Source: Rotaria socialis (lineage: Eukaryota > Rotifera > Eurotatoria > Philodinida > Philodinidae). Taken from it: 64,000 nt of DNA. The notes beneath the pieces were generated by a model. It had not been told where the DNA came from, made no database searches, and was given only the letters and a program-made list of their open reading frames with translations. This document shows, in pieces, positions 47,432 through 60,405 of the stretch. A program made the translations under genes and the position numbers. The stretch lies in assembly GCA_905331475.1 (NCBI GenBank), contig CAJNYU010001567.1:19269-83268 (forward strand), written 5' to 3'. The number at the start of each line of letters is the position of its first letter. The first letter of the stretch is position 1.

Positions 47432-50400
47432 AATTTTCGTTTTTCTTTCTATCCACAATAACGGATATTCTTCATATACGTATATATTTAAGACTTGCGT
47501 GTTTTGTTATATTATTTGTTTTTTCATTTTGGCAATCAATTTTCACAGGGATCATCTTAACATAGTCTATAGCTTATGATAATATGCCAAAGTTAGATAA
47601 GAATAGAAAAAAATATTTGTTACTCTAGTCTGGTCCTCTCGCTAATATATTTACCAATCTTGATGGACTTGCTAAGCTAATATCGTCAATGCTATGCGGG
47701 TGTGTGCCGGTCAAAATAGTCTCCTCAGAATGAAAAATATTTCAGTTGGATGCATTAGCGTGTCTCTTCCTGGTTAGTTTAGTATGCAATAGACTGTTAA
47801 ATTATCGTGTGACAAACACATTTGGTCTTTCAAAATGATTTACCATTTTTCTAGGCGAGCAGGTACAATGCAGCGCATTACGCTTTTATTTTCTGTTGTC
47901 TTCATAGGCACGTTATGAGAAAACTCGATTCAGAAAAAAAATTATAGTTTAGGATTAGGCAGTGATTGATGAAAAAATTTAGAAATTCTGAAAGGAAACA
48001 AAAAAAAGAATTATTCGTCAGCAGTATTAAAATCTTCAAAGTTTTTTTTTGTGGGCTAAAACTTTGCGAATTTAATTTATTTTTATCGGGCGCGATAGTG
48101 TTAATTATTTTTTATAAAAAAATAAAATATCTATTTCATAAATTATATAAAACACAGTTGATAGTCAATGGAAACCTCTCACACCGGATTTTATTGAGTA
48201 TATAGTGTTAGATGACTATGAATGATAAATAATGAATTTTTCCGATGTATAATTCAACACTTTTGATTCAAAATAGCTCACTCTAACAGCAATTATGCTA
48301 CAAGAACCTTTTCACGTCATTTCAGTCGTTGCAATGCAAGAATCTTAATAATAGAAAACACATTCATTCTAATAAACACAACCAAATATAGAATTTAGCA
48401 AATTATTTTCATTCTATTACTGCGATATAAGGTTTCACTCAGAGCTTTTCGCTTCAGTCAAAGCCATTAAGAAAATAGATTCTGTAAAATATGATACACA
48501 AAAGTTTTCTTTTGGCCTCTGAAATTCTCTCTAGCTTTCACGACTATAAAACGTCTATCAACATACGTCACATACCAAAACATTCCATTATCTTCTAATA
48601 AAGTATCGATTCCAATTAGAAATCTTGATGTAAGCGATCTTTTTTATTTAATATCAAAGTAGTTGAGAACAGTGCACTGCTCTTATCGAAGAGTATTATT
48701 ATGACTTGAATACATCATGCCCTATTTTTTTCTGTGTTAGACCAATTCGGATGAAACAAACATGTTATTCTTCCTAAATAATTTTCAAATAAATTTTTCT
48801 ACTAAGTAGAACTAAGTAAAAAACGAAGCAATATCTTATTTGTGTTTCATTTTGAGGTGTAAAATAAGAGCCTCCTTCCTAATTGGTAGGGCATTGCATT
48901 GAATATCATCAAAAAATGATATTTCCTCATGTGGCACAATGAAATGAAATCGTCTATATAAACTTGATAGTTTGCCTGCTGGTTTTATCTTTGAAAAAGC
49001 ATGTCTCTTGAATTATTTCGATTCAATGCTCATGAGTAAAAAACGGAGTCATTCTTTTTTTCCAGAAAATGATTTTTTTTATTCTATGTGAGAGACTATT
49101 GCCAACAGAATGAAATAATATTTTCTTTCTATGGAGAAAATACTATTTTCCAGTTCACTGAGCCTAGTGTAATGTGATTTGTCAGGAATTGACATCCTGT
49201 ATAGTTCAATGCTTAGTGATACAGATATTAATATCAGACATATGATTATATAGCATCGAAAAAATATATGTAATGACATATAAATTCACGAAGGCCATCA
49301 TTATTTTCCCAGAATTTTACCTAATTTGTCATATTTTTCTTTTGATTTAGACGCCCTTAATCAAGAAATGTCGCATGTGACTTAAACGAGAGAAATGAAT
49401 AAGTGATTAACTTTTGCATTCGTGTGAATATTGCAGCGCCGATTTTTCTAATCGAAGAAAATCATAGAATCAGTGCAGCTCGCACTCGCGTCGTTCCGTC
49501 TCAATAATCAAGCTGTGCTATAGATTTTTTATTGTTTTCTTGATTTTATCGTCGGAAATATGAAATAATCGCCGATGTTCCGTAATAATATTCTTTTTAT
49601 AAAAGTTGATCAACTATACAAATGATGAATAGCCAATTCGATGTGACTTTGAGATAGACAGAAGCTTTTAAGAGATATTCCTAAGTAAATACATTTTGAA
49701 GAGAAATATTAAAAATCTTAGAAAGCAATCGTAGCGACTCTTTTTTTTCTGTTTTTTTATGTGAGCATTTAATGTTCTGGAAGGAAAATATATTTCATGT
49801 TGTACGGCAGACATAAAAGCAATATATTATTTCATCCTATCTATTGTGATTGATATTTTTTGTTTGAAAAAGTTTCTCATCTTGTATAAACTCATTGTAG
49901 AATAATAAGTAAAGTGGGTAACGAACGAAAAGAAAACATCAATAAATCGAGTAAGTGTGCAATAGAGAAGCACTTGCTGGATGATATTAACTATGTAAAG
50001 GAAGTTAGTAAGACATGGATGTGTTTCATTGCTCACAGAACTTAGCCAACTAAATTTATGACCGATTAGCATAGACAAGCATTTAAAAAAAAGTTGTTTC
50101 AGAATTGTTTGAAATTTTCATTATAATTATTTCAATTCAATTATTTCACAAGTATGCATAAAACAAATGGTGTAGTTACTTAGCATTTATATTATATTTT
50201 TCACATCCTGTTCTTTTGCAAGTATTTTCATATCAACTTTATTGAGGTAAATAGCTACTCTGTAACTATACTCCCGCTTCGATTTCATAATATTCATTTA
50301 GTATGGATGTTCATTATCAACTAAAAAAAATTTCTGTCGTTATTGTGTTAAAGAGCAAATCTTCCGCTAATTTCATAATCACATTTTCTATCTTCCGAAC

Positions 50401-51232
50401 ATAAAACAGAAAAAAATATGGAGCGAGAAGTAAAAAAAATGTACTAAATATATAATGGATCAAGCGAATATATGATAGAACAGTCTTCTTTTTTTGTTTT
50501 ATTTTTTTTCTTAAGACCATCTTTTACTAATTATTTAATCATTTTAAGGGAAGTATTTTTATCCATTCGTGAAATCATAGAAAGTGGTTATGTCTTCTAT
50601 TCTTCTTCTTCTTCTTCTTCTTCTTCTTCTTCATCATCATCATTTTGTGATACCTTTCTTACAGGTTCTATGCAAACAATTTCGAATAATAAACTTGGAT
50701 TTGTCTTCCACCAGAAAAGGAGCACTCAGGAATAAACGAGATGAAAGATGAGGAACAAACATATTTTTTTAACACGGAATTAATTTAAAAAAAAAAGAAC
50801 ATTTAAATATTTTATTTATTTACGTAAGTAGATAACATGATTCCTTCCAATAGGCAAAAAAAAGAAAATATTAGGTAAGCACATCAATACTTTCGACGCC
50901 ATTAAATATTCCACTAGATAAACGTCTCTTTCGCTCAATAAACCTATGAGTATTAAACAAAAATAGCTTGTATAAAACACAGGACTTCTATACGACATTT
51001 TTTCATGTAATAATGTAATCAGGCGTTATTCAATCAGAATAATACCATCAGTTTTTTTTCTCTTCTCACCTCTCATTTTTTATTCGATTGATCCTGCACA
51101 TCTGTCATGTTTATGCTACTTCTTTCTATGGATTAAATTACTTGTTCATATACACACGCTTACATAAACACTACTCATTGATTTCTAATCAATTTGCTTG
51201 TTTCAGATTTTAGATCTTTCATATTATCTCAA
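47432..51232. other. 3.8-kb intergenic stretch
   Basis: AT-rich, with no recognisable gene. A TTC microsatellite lies at 50600-50643. A segment near 48868-48910 looks superficially like a tRNA D-arm but lacks the rest. Confidence 0.45.
50600..50643. repeat. (TTC)n/(TCA)n microsatellite
   Basis: Ten TTC units run into four TCA units, in a non-coding context. Length variation is likely. Confidence 0.9.
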
Positions 51233-54200
51233 ATGAATTGCACCGAAGGTAAATAGAAAATTATTCATAAAACAAATCCTCTCATGTTTTCTAATGTATT
51301 CAAGAGCCAAGTCGTTTTGCTGAAACTGATTTTCTTTCATCATTTGCATTTTGGACATTAGGAGTCATCAGTATTATTTTGTCGCTTTTTGCCAATGCAG
51401 GAAATTTAATTAATTTATTTGTTTTAACTCGACGTCATATGCGCTCGACCATGACAACGCTTTTAGTTACACTAGCATGGGCTGACCTTGTTCCGCCGAC
51501 CGTTGTTTCATTGAATAATATTTTATTTTACTACTTTTTACCACATCTAAATGATTCATCGGCATTTTTAACAGTACATATTGTGACTCGAGCTCTATTC
51601 AATGTTTTAGCAAATATTTTTACAACATTTAGCAATTGGCTTGTCGTTTTAATTACAACATTTCGATTGATCGTCGTCAAGGTAATGTAAATTAAACAAG
51701 AATAAATAATGAATTAATCTGTTAAGATTGATTCGCTATCTTGTCAAAATAGTTTAATCGAATTACATTGCCACTGATGTATAAAGAGAATTTTTTAACC
51801 TGAATAAGAATCTAAATTGCTGTAAATAAGAATCCTCGTGGGTGCCTTGATTTATGATTATGGTGAACTTTTGATGTAATCGAAATGCAGTTACTATTAA
51901 TTTTGTGAAATAATACTGACATTTTCAAAGCTTTCCACTTAACGTTGATGCGTATCCACTTCCTTTTATCCTCAAATTTATAAAACAAATGCCTCTAATA
52001 GCACTCATGTAGTTGTGTCTCATACATTATGTATTCAGAACCAATTTATACTCTTTCTATAAAATTATTTTTTATTTACATCAGATATTCAGGCAGTAGA
52101 TAAGACGTGCAGAGAAAATTAGTGGGAAAATACTATTGAAATATATCTCTAGAAACTAACTAATTAACTGTTGGATATCTGTCAAACTTGTACCATGAGT
52201 ATTAGGTGGCCGTTCAATTCGCCGCAAGACAATTCGTTGCAATCTGCTCGTCGCATATATAGGAGAGGATACATTCAGGGGCGTAAGTCAGGTCTCAGAG
52301 CAGGGGGGGGGGTAACTCCAGGGNATAGTCGAAAATATTACGTAACAAATCATAATAGAGATCATAACAACAGATAACACGAATAAACGTTTAGCGTCAG
52401 TGAGTGCCATCTACTGACGCTAACAACGCTCCTTGATACATTAATTGAATTAAGATATTTAGTGTAGAATGTTATTGAATTAATCATGTAAATTGTATAC
52501 GCTGTTATTGCATTATTAAATATACATGAGGAATATAAGATGCGCTTCAAAAAACGCAATAATTTAAGTGCTTCTGAAAAGATTTCTTAAAGAGTTTTCT
52601 CTTAAAATACAAAGAGTCTGACGATAAATAGGATTCCAGTCCTTTAAGGGGATAAATTCTGATGAAATGCTCACCTAAAAAAGAAAGCAATGAAAGCAAA
52701 TTTCACTTTTTTTAAAGTATATAATTCGTTCAGTACTGTCTGGGACAGTTTTCTGTGATACGTAAAGATGCTCGGTTAGTGGATAAAGTGGTTCAAACAT
52801 TTTCAAAATAGGCTTCACGTTTATGCTCCGGAGATTGAAATTTAAAAGAATTATTGGATGGAGGAATAAATTTGTGAACCCTCATAATAATTAGAATTGA
52901 AAGTTTAAAATTAAAGTTAAAAGTGTTCAAATTTAAATTGGAAAGAATTTTAAGAAAAGATGATCAAGGTCGGTTGAGACTTTATTGAGAGTATTTCAAA
53001 TTATTGTTTTTACATTTTCTACAAATAGAAGTAGTGTTTCGTCTACAAATTGTGTTAAGAAATAAATGTTGTCGATTATCTCAGGAATACAGAAGATTGA
53101 ATTTCAGGCGTCATGCATGATTTATTGAAGAATTTTGATTTTTATCAACGCATGTGTAACTCAAATACTAGATTTTCTTATTTTTCTTATGTGTTACTGC
53201 TTTAAGTCATATTTTTTCCATATAATTTTAATTTTCATACTAGAAAAAATTAAATTGATTTTTAATTCAATTCCATTGAGTTTTTGTCATTTAAATTCTA
53301 GTTAATTTAATTTTAGAAAACCTGTAAATTCAGATCTCTATTGTTAAAAAAAAAGTATTATCAAGAAAGAGCCACTATTCTCTGAAGAAAGACATTTGTC
53401 AGAGTGATTAATTAAATAACATTCTACACTAAATATTTTAATTCAATTAATGTATAGCCAACGAGTATAGTCGATTCTCCTATAATAAACTGCATACCAA
53501 ATCATCATGTGTAATGTGTGTATTTTTAATTGTTAGAAACCATTAGTTGCAAAACATTATTGTAATCGTCGTACAGCTCGTTATGCAATTATTCTGATTC
53601 TCATGCTTTCAATATTTATTAATTTTCCATTATTCCTTTACACTAACATACAAGTCTATTGTACCAATGACGGTACTGTAAAATATTACGGTCTTGAACT
53701 ATCATCACTATTAAATGTAGTACTTTACTCACGTCTCTTTTATCCAACAGTAGTTATTGTTTCGTTGCTTATTCCATGGTTAATATGTTTTCTAATTTGG
53801 CTATTTTTAATGCGAGCATTACATATGTCGCAAATAAAATTACGGAGCAAAACGGCGAATACAACATTTGCAAATGATCGTAAACAACATACATATGTTC
53901 GAATAACATTAATGATCGTTTGTGTTCTATCTGTTTATATGGTATGTCGTAGTGTACATTTGTTCGAAGTTGTACATTTATCTGTAACACAATTATTTAA
54001 TTTGAACCGAGCATTTTATTTTGAACAAATTCGAATGAAATTATTTTGTATATCAAATATAATGTTAACCATCAATCACGGAGCAAATTTCTATATTTAT
54101 TCAATAAATCCGAAGTTTCGTGCAACACTAAAATTATATGTAGTCTATTGTTTCCGTCGTTGCAGAATAAAACGTCGACGAATATTTACAATATTTCATT

Positions 54201-54481
54201 TACGGAAAAAAAGTGCAAGTGACAGCTTAGATGGTTTAAGTATAACAAATGACTTACATCGTTCATTGATGTTAACATCAACAAATGGACTTCTGATTAG
54301 AAATGATAATAATCTTAAGTTTAATAATGACGGTTTAAATTCTAAGCGAAGCGTGAGAAAATCACAACAAATTTTCAATTTTGTTGATCGAAATTCCAAT
54401 GATGAAAATTCAGAGAGAAGTGATGTATGGAGAGAATTCGAACAAAGACTAAAACATTCTCCTCAAAGTTATTTTCGCTAA
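51233..54481 (+). CDS. Rhodopsin-class G-protein-coupled receptor, peptide (FMRFamide-type) like
   Basis: Three exons, 51233-51248, 51305-51681 and 53537-54481, join in phase to 445 aa. The tiny first exon (MNCTE) is the least certain. Seven hydrophobic segments are visible. TM1 has GNLINLFVL, TM2 has the conserved LVTLAWADLVPP (LAxAD), and TM3 ends FRLIVVKKPLVAKHYC, so the E/DRY arginine is F-R-L here. ECL2 has a cysteine (VYCTND). TM6 is VRITLMIVCVLSVYMVCRSVH and TM7 ends NHGANFYIYSINPKFR, a variant of NPxxY. The C-tail is long and basic, then Ser/Asn-rich. TM7 and TM2 patterns fit invertebrate neuropeptide receptors of the FMRFamide/myosuppressin group; the ligand is unknown. Intron 2 is 1.86 kb and carries a transposon-like inverted repeat. 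Confidence 0.9.
52391..52423. repeat. 11-bp hairpin beside the intronic element
   Basis: TTAGCGTCAGT at 52391-52401 is followed after 11 bases by its exact reverse complement at 52413-52423, in intron 2 of the GPCR gene. It lies just left of the inverted-repeat element. An ambiguous base lies at 52324 next to a run of ten or more G. Confidence 0.7.
52439..53452. mobile_element. 1.0-kb element with ~48-bp terminal inverted repeats
   Basis: CATTAATTGAATTAAGATAT at 52439, continuing TTAGTGTAGAATGTTATT, is mirrored at the other end (about 53405-53452) with about two mismatches in 48 bp. TA dinucleotides flank both ends (52437-52438 and 53453-53454), as expected of Tc1/mariner or similar insertion. 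No transposase frame is present. It sits inside intron 2 of the GPCR gene. Confidence 0.85.
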
Positions 54482-55129
54482 TTGGTATTCGTTTGTTTGT
54501 TTTTGTATAATAAACTATGTATATTTGATTCTTGAAACATATGAATGAGTGCCTTTTTTAGAATGCATTTCTATTTTCAACTAGCAACATGTGTATGTCA
54601 AAGAAGAACTAACGGATAAAATTATCGCATTGATAATCACATTTCCTTTTTAGAATGGCTTCAACTGATTATAATAAAATAGTTCGTGCAAAGAGAGACA
54701 ATTGACATTTATATTGAGGCTCATAAATAAATCGTTTATGTAACTTGAAATGTATGAATTCAATCTTTATCATACCACTAAAATTATATATGTTTTCGAA
54801 AATAAGTGATTTATCAAAGTGTACATATATCCGTTGAAGTATTTTCTCAATCCTATCATTTTTAATGCTTTTCAAGAAAGATTAATAACTCAATTAACTT
54901 GCATAATACAGATCACAAGTTTTGCTAAGAAATATTATGTGCGTCTTCAAAGTGACCGACTTTTAACAACCGAAAGAAAACCTGTTTAGGTTATGAACCA
55001 AAAACAAAAATAAGAGCGCTTGAACAGTGAACTCTTGTAATGAGAATAGTAAATTTTTTGTAACAATAACCTAGAGAGTGCGTGTGGATATAAGCGTTAA
55101 GAGTCCGCCCAGGCTCACACCCATTTGAT
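54482..55129. other. Convergent intergenic stretch
   Basis: Between the 3' ends of the GPCR gene (+) and the TLC-like gene (-). No feature was recognised. Confidence 0.45.
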
Positions 55130-55831
55130 TTATGATTTAAAAAGCGTATTTATTTTTTTAATATTAAGTAAATATAAATAAAACGGCGTTGTTGACATGA
55201 AGGAAAAAATCAATGACTTTACGATTTTAAAAGTTTTCGGTTTTTCCAACAAATTCAATTCATTCCCATAAAAGTATGTGAAGAGATTAAATTGAAATAA
55301 ACACAAAGCAATGAAAACTATTTTAAGTCTCATATCATGTGTTGAATAACTGAAACATGCTATAATAAATGTCACAACAATGAGAGACCCATTATACACA
55401 TATAGTAGATAATCATATTGAGCTCCAAAAAACCAATAAAGCGATTGAAGTACATACGGTATGAGAGAAAATACACAAATCATATTTTGTTGAAACAAAG
55501 TCAAAATAAATATAAGGATTGCAGCGATATGATGAATAAATGAATTGAAGCTAAGGAGAATAAGACGAGTGTAGAGGATTTCAGCGGTATATAGAATGCC
55601 ATGCATTAATAAAACAAAATTAAATTGTAAAATTGCGGGATGTTTTGAGTGTAATGTAGTTGGAAGAAATTTCTTTGCTTTTATACAATAAAGCATACAA
55701 ATAAGTGTTTGCATAAGCCACAACCGATTACATATAAAATAAATTTGAGGAACAAAACCGTCGAGATATTGGGACATTTGAATCCATGTAGAAAAGTCTT
55801 GAATATTCAAGTAAATTTGATTTAAAACCAT
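55130..55831 (-). CDS. Multipass membrane protein, TLC-domain-like
   Basis: Intron-less, 233 aa from an ATG, with about six or seven hydrophobic helices. The first is near 30-50 (FICNRLWLMQTLICMLYCI) and the last near 210-225. A paired histidine in 'FIHHIAAILIF' (around residue 100) at the start of a helix recalls the conserved H-H of TRAM/LAG1/CLN8 (TLC) proteins. Those include ceramide synthases and lipid-sensing ER proteins. The C-terminus is lysine-rich (IKKINTLFKS), as in many ER-resident proteins. No other signature was recognised, so the family call is tentative. Codon and base composition match the AT-rich surroundings. Confidence 0.65.
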   Translation of the reverse strand: MVLNQIYLNIQDFSTWIQMSQYLDGFVPQIYFICNRLWLMQTLICMLYCIKAKKFLPTTLHSKHPAILQFNFVLLMHGILYTAEILYTRLILLSFNSFIHHIAAILIFILTLFQQNMICVFSLIPYVLQSLYWFFGAQYDYLLYVYNGSLIVVTFIIACFSYSTHDMRLKIVFIALCLFQFNLFTYFYGNELNLLEKPKTFKIVKSLIFSFMSTTPFYLYLLNIKKINTLFKS

Positions 55832-56492
55832 GTTATGATTAAACGAAATCTAAAAAACAGCAACAAATGCACTAGAAAAGTATGTATCGACAAAATTCTG
55901 AAATGCTTGATGCACATAAATGACAATCAACACATGTAAAATATTTTCAAAAACATCGATCTAAGTAAAACATAAGTTTTAAGTTTTGTCAGAAATGCAT
56001 ACGATCGATTATTTTAACAAGAATGCATTTAACAAAATTCATTCTAATAATTTTCTTTCGAAGAAAATTTAGCGATTTACGTAGAGAGATAAGCAAGTTC
56101 TTTGTTTAATAAAATAAAAATGAATCTTCACATGATACTTTTCTAATCAAATTCATTCTCTGACATATGAATTATTGTATTACTTAATAGAAAGACTACC
56201 CACATATTTCGTTCATGATAGAAACGTCTAGAAATTTTGAAAAAATTGTCCCATAACTAAGACAAGCTTTCAGTGTAATCACTCCAGAATTGAAATGTGA
56301 AACACAATGTATCCACCGTTGTCTTCAACTTATTTCTTGATCTGTAAGTCTCTGGCAGATTGATAGAGGGTTGTTGACTGGACAATGGGGTTCAAAAGCT
56401 CTATCCTATATATTTCAACTCCTATATTGTATCATATTTCTGCTCCACATCACTGTGTTATTATATTCTCTATTTATTTACATAGTTAGAAA
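55832..56492. other. Intergenic stretch left of the hAT element
   Basis: Carries the presumed promoter side of the TLC-like gene (-). It ends in the target duplication GTTAGAAA at 56485-56492. Confidence 0.45.
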
Positions 56493-58172
56493 TAGGGGTG
56501 TACAGCTCGCGCTCTCGCTCATGAGCGTGAGCGCTTTTCGCTCGTGCTCTTTTGAGCGTGAGCGGTAGGCACTCCCGCTCATGAGCGCGAGCGCTGCTAC
56601 CTTCATATGCGTACATCATTTATCGTTAAAAGAGAATCTCCCTTCACTTGTTCTGGTATTGTTTCTGCCTCTGATAATGCGCAGTAGCTGATGAAGCCTG
56701 AAGTTTCACTGAAGCATCAGTAAATATCATGCGCATTGAAAATCCTTAACTATCCTGTATAAGTTAACTAAATAGTTGTTAAATGATATGAAATATTCTA
56801 TTATGTAAGCTATAAAGTTCATTTATTTTACACTGGATTTCCAGTTAAAGCCAATAAAAAGTATTGAAAGTGCAAAACAAAATGCATTTGTCCATACTGA
56901 TATGAGTTTTCATTGCGCGCTACATAGGAGTAGAACAAATATAGCTACACAAATATAGAGATATCGTTTCGATCAAATAGAGTGCATGTTATGCTTTTAT
57001 TCTTTCGTATGTGTCAATCATGTGTTTTATTTTCACAGTCAATAATGCTCGAATAACAAATAAAGTAAAAAAAACATAACAGCGAACATGAACAACAGGG
57101 ATATGGATGTATATTATAACTGAAGGTAATGGAACACACTCTAAAAAAAGGGTTCTTCCCGTGTGCCCGAGGGAAGATCCTTTTATGGTTCTATGCTAAA
57201 CCTTGAAAGGTTTTTCGCCAAACCTCAAGGATTTTTAATTTCGTGAGAAACTTTGTTAGGTTACGCAGATTGATACAAAACCTTTCTAGACTTTTTGCAA
57301 AGCTATCAAAAAGGTTCTTTCCGTGTACCCACCAGAAGATCCTTTTTTGGTTTCGTACTCTTTGCTGAACTTTTTAAAGTTCGGTATGGAACTTATTCTT
57401 TTTAGAGAGCATAGCACTTATGGCTACAATTAAAATATCCCAGTAAGTAACCAATGAGGAAATGTAGAATTGAATTCTGTGATGATCTTTCAGGGGCTAA
57501 AGTGTTTTAATTCGCTAATTACTGTGTTATATATTAAACACTGAAAGTTTCAAATCTGAGTAAGATTTACTTTTCTGAGCGTTCATACTTGAATAAATAT
57601 TAACAAGTTAATTATGTTTACGCAAACTATCTTGTATGTAAAAATGTTTCCGATATCAGTTATATTACTATGTTTTGATGTAGTGAAAAATAAATTTCTT
57701 CGAGATCTTTTTTCCAAACGAACTGAACCTTCTTTATTCGACTATGAATAATCAGAAAATTAAATCCTGCTTCAATTTGAAATGATCAACACATAAGGTA
57801 ACTTTTAATTCTTTTCAATATCCAACTATTTCAATCGATGTCAGTCAAGATATCTTCGTATTTTATGTGTACCGATTTTATAGTCACATATCGAATATAT
57901 ATGATTAATATGATGCATCTTCTTCGATTATAGAAGAAATTTAAANATAGCAGGTATACGAGATATCAACAACTTTATATGCGCTTTTGTATACATGCAA
58001 GCAATAGTACATTCCTAGCTGATGATATTTTGAACAGATCTGATTTAAAGCAGAAACGCTCGCGCTCATGAGCGCTCATATGAGCGGGAGCGACTACCAC
58101 TCGCGCTCGCCGAGAGCGGGAGCGATTAGACCGAGAGCGCTCGTGAGCGTGAGCGCGAGCTGTACACCCCTA
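56493..58172. mobile_element. Non-autonomous hAT element with subterminal GAGCG palindromes
   Basis: The element is 1680 bp. The termini TAGGGGTGTACAGCTCGCGC (left) and its complement GCGAGCTGTACACCCCTA (right) are perfect inverted repeats for at least 22 bp. A perfect 8-bp duplication GTTAGAAA flanks it at 56485-56492 and 58173-58180, which with the TAGGGGTG end indicates the hAT superfamily. Within ~110 bp of each end are repeated GCTCATGAGCG(C/T)GAGCG-type palindromes, likely transposase-binding sites. The interior has no transposase and contains a nested MITE at 57138-57411. An n occurs at 57945. Confidence 0.95.
57138..57411. mobile_element. MITE nested in the hAT element
   Basis: The ends CTCTAAAAAAAGGGTTC and TTATTCTTTTTAGAG form an imperfect inverted repeat. 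Inside, the phrase AAGGTTCTT(C/T)CCGTGT followed by GAAGATCCTTTT occurs twice in the same direction (about 57147 and 57310). The right end AAGTTCGGTATGGAAC also occurs in decayed form at 7655-7685. Confidence 0.7.
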
Positions 58173-58180
58173 GTTAGAAA

Positions 58181-60405
58181 TAAACAATTGGTAAATCTCC
58201 CGCGCACTATTTGATTTACTATTAACATACGTTATGAATAGTTCGTTACTAACACACTTTTCTTCATCGCTATTTTGCTAAAGTCAAGGCTCATAGGTAG
58301 CTTCAACTAGCCTACACATAGTTTGTAGAGTAATACACATTCATATAAAAAAAAAACTCATTCCGACTAACTTGGTCGTATTCATCAAATTGTCTTTCAC
58401 TATCGAATCACTAAAGAAATTAGCAAGAATCTAATCATAAATCTGGAAAGAGAAAAATTGACGAGAAGCACAATTCTTGTTTTATTATTTGTTGAAGGCC
58501 CCTGATATTGAAGAATTGGTGATCGCACTAAGAAACATTCGCCGTGAAAATGCCATCGTGATCTATTAAAGTAGACCTGATTTACACTGTTAATCTATAG
58601 TTCATTTCTTTTCTTTCGGAAAATCATTATAATTTCGTTCTGAGAACAGACGCAGAACTCGCGACAGTTTTAAATGTAAGCTAGCCTGTGTTACTAATTT
58701 TTTGCTTAATTGAATTTTGAAATTCATTTTCGTTCAATTTTGACCACCATTTTATCGTACATACCATGAAAATAATTTAAACAAAATCAATTATAGAAAA
58801 ATTTCTGCGTAAAATGTTAAGTCTCACTCAAACCTTAAAGAAAAATATACAATATTGGACAAATCTCACATTGGATGCGAACAGATCAACTTTGTTGACT
58901 ACAATTTGTATGTTGAGAAAAATGCGAAATAAAATGTATAAATAGATAGAAAAGTTCTTTCCAAAATCTGCTAAAACTTCGTGGTTTTTCAAAAACTTCT
59001 GTATATTTCGAAAGAGAAAATTCTGGCTGCACTTTCCCATAATAGAAAAGAGTTATTTCCGTTCCTATTGTTTGCCTATTCAATGCCCGCTCTCCCTATA
59101 TCGTGTGCTGAGCTATGCCTATGATGATGACTTAATACATATACACACTCAGACAGCGTATGAAAGGTATTTAAATGTAATATACGATAGAAAAGCAAAA
59201 CATTAACATTACCACTTCCATTCTATTTGAATTCACTGATGTAAGACGATCGATCATTAGGATTCATTGATAAACTAACTCATTGGCGTGTATTTCTGTG
59301 TTTAAACAGAGAATGCTTCACACCAACAACATTTGCTACACACAAAACAACGAAATAGAGACGGTTAGAAAAGAGTGTTTCTTTACTATCGATATAATGT
59401 TATATGAAGGAAAGGAAAACAAGAATTATCATGGGTTCGATGGAAAATTAGTCGCATTTTGTCAGGGAATAAAAGAATGGGAAATCCCATCATTTCGCAA
59501 CTAACTGCAACACAAACGTTTCTGTTAATCTTGCTTTTCCTTACTGGTTGTTCTGTATCATAATATCCCATCACGATTGGGGTAATCCCGGCACTATTGA
59601 CCATATTATGTATTCTGGTGGTATGGGAAAAACCTCACCACCAATGATCATTGTATTTATAGCGACGATAAAAAAAGAAAACAATACAACTTTTTCTATA
59701 TAAATACTAGATTATAATACTCATTAAGTTATATACTGCTGTATTCGGCTACTTCAACTTCCATCATCTTCTACAAACAAAACACACACAACTTCATACA
59801 AAGCAGGTAGGGTCGGTCTAGGGTGAATTATTACCTTTCTTGTAACATTTTTATTATCACCCGAATACTTTGTGAAGAGATTCGATTGTCAAATGCTATC
59901 TGCTATCACTGTAGAACAGCGAAGAAATAAGGTAGTCGATATACTGATACTCGAATTGACCATGTTTTTTTTGGCTACGACCGCGTGAATAAGATCATGG
60001 TCATTTTTCTTAGTTCGTCGAGGCGAAAGTTAGATAAAAGCAAAAACAATTTTTATGTTGCAGTTAATATCCTGTGAGAACCACTTTCACCCTTCCGTAA
60101 AGCTTTCAGAATTCTTATTTCGAGTGAGGAGCGAGTCATATCAGCAACATAGATAAACTATTGTTTATACGTCAAAATTTATCAACATTATATATTTCAA
60201 GATATACAATATTCAAAACTATAAAATAATGAAAATTCATTGTTTTAGTATAGAATGTAGCAACTGCGTATTTCATAGTGAATAAAACTCGTGGGTCATT
60301 TTTTAAATAACAGATCCATTTAATATCACTGAACCTTGGTTGCAAAAGATTTCGAATCATTAACATTTGACATTCTTTCTTTTCAGAGTTTCACAAAGTG
60401 ATAAA
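58181..60405. other. Intergenic stretch upstream of the expansin-like gene
   Basis: About 2.2 kb. No gene is supported; open frames at 58828-59083 (-) and 59283-59504 (+) lack recognisable features. A polypyrimidine tract ending CTTTTCAG at about 60386 precedes the start codon at 60406. It marks a 5'-UTR splice acceptor or a spliced-leader site. Confidence 0.5.

Noticed and set aside
48868-48940. tRNA-like D-arm (CTAATTGGTAGGGC)
   Set aside because: No anticodon stem, no T-arm GGTTCGA box and no acceptor pairing were found.
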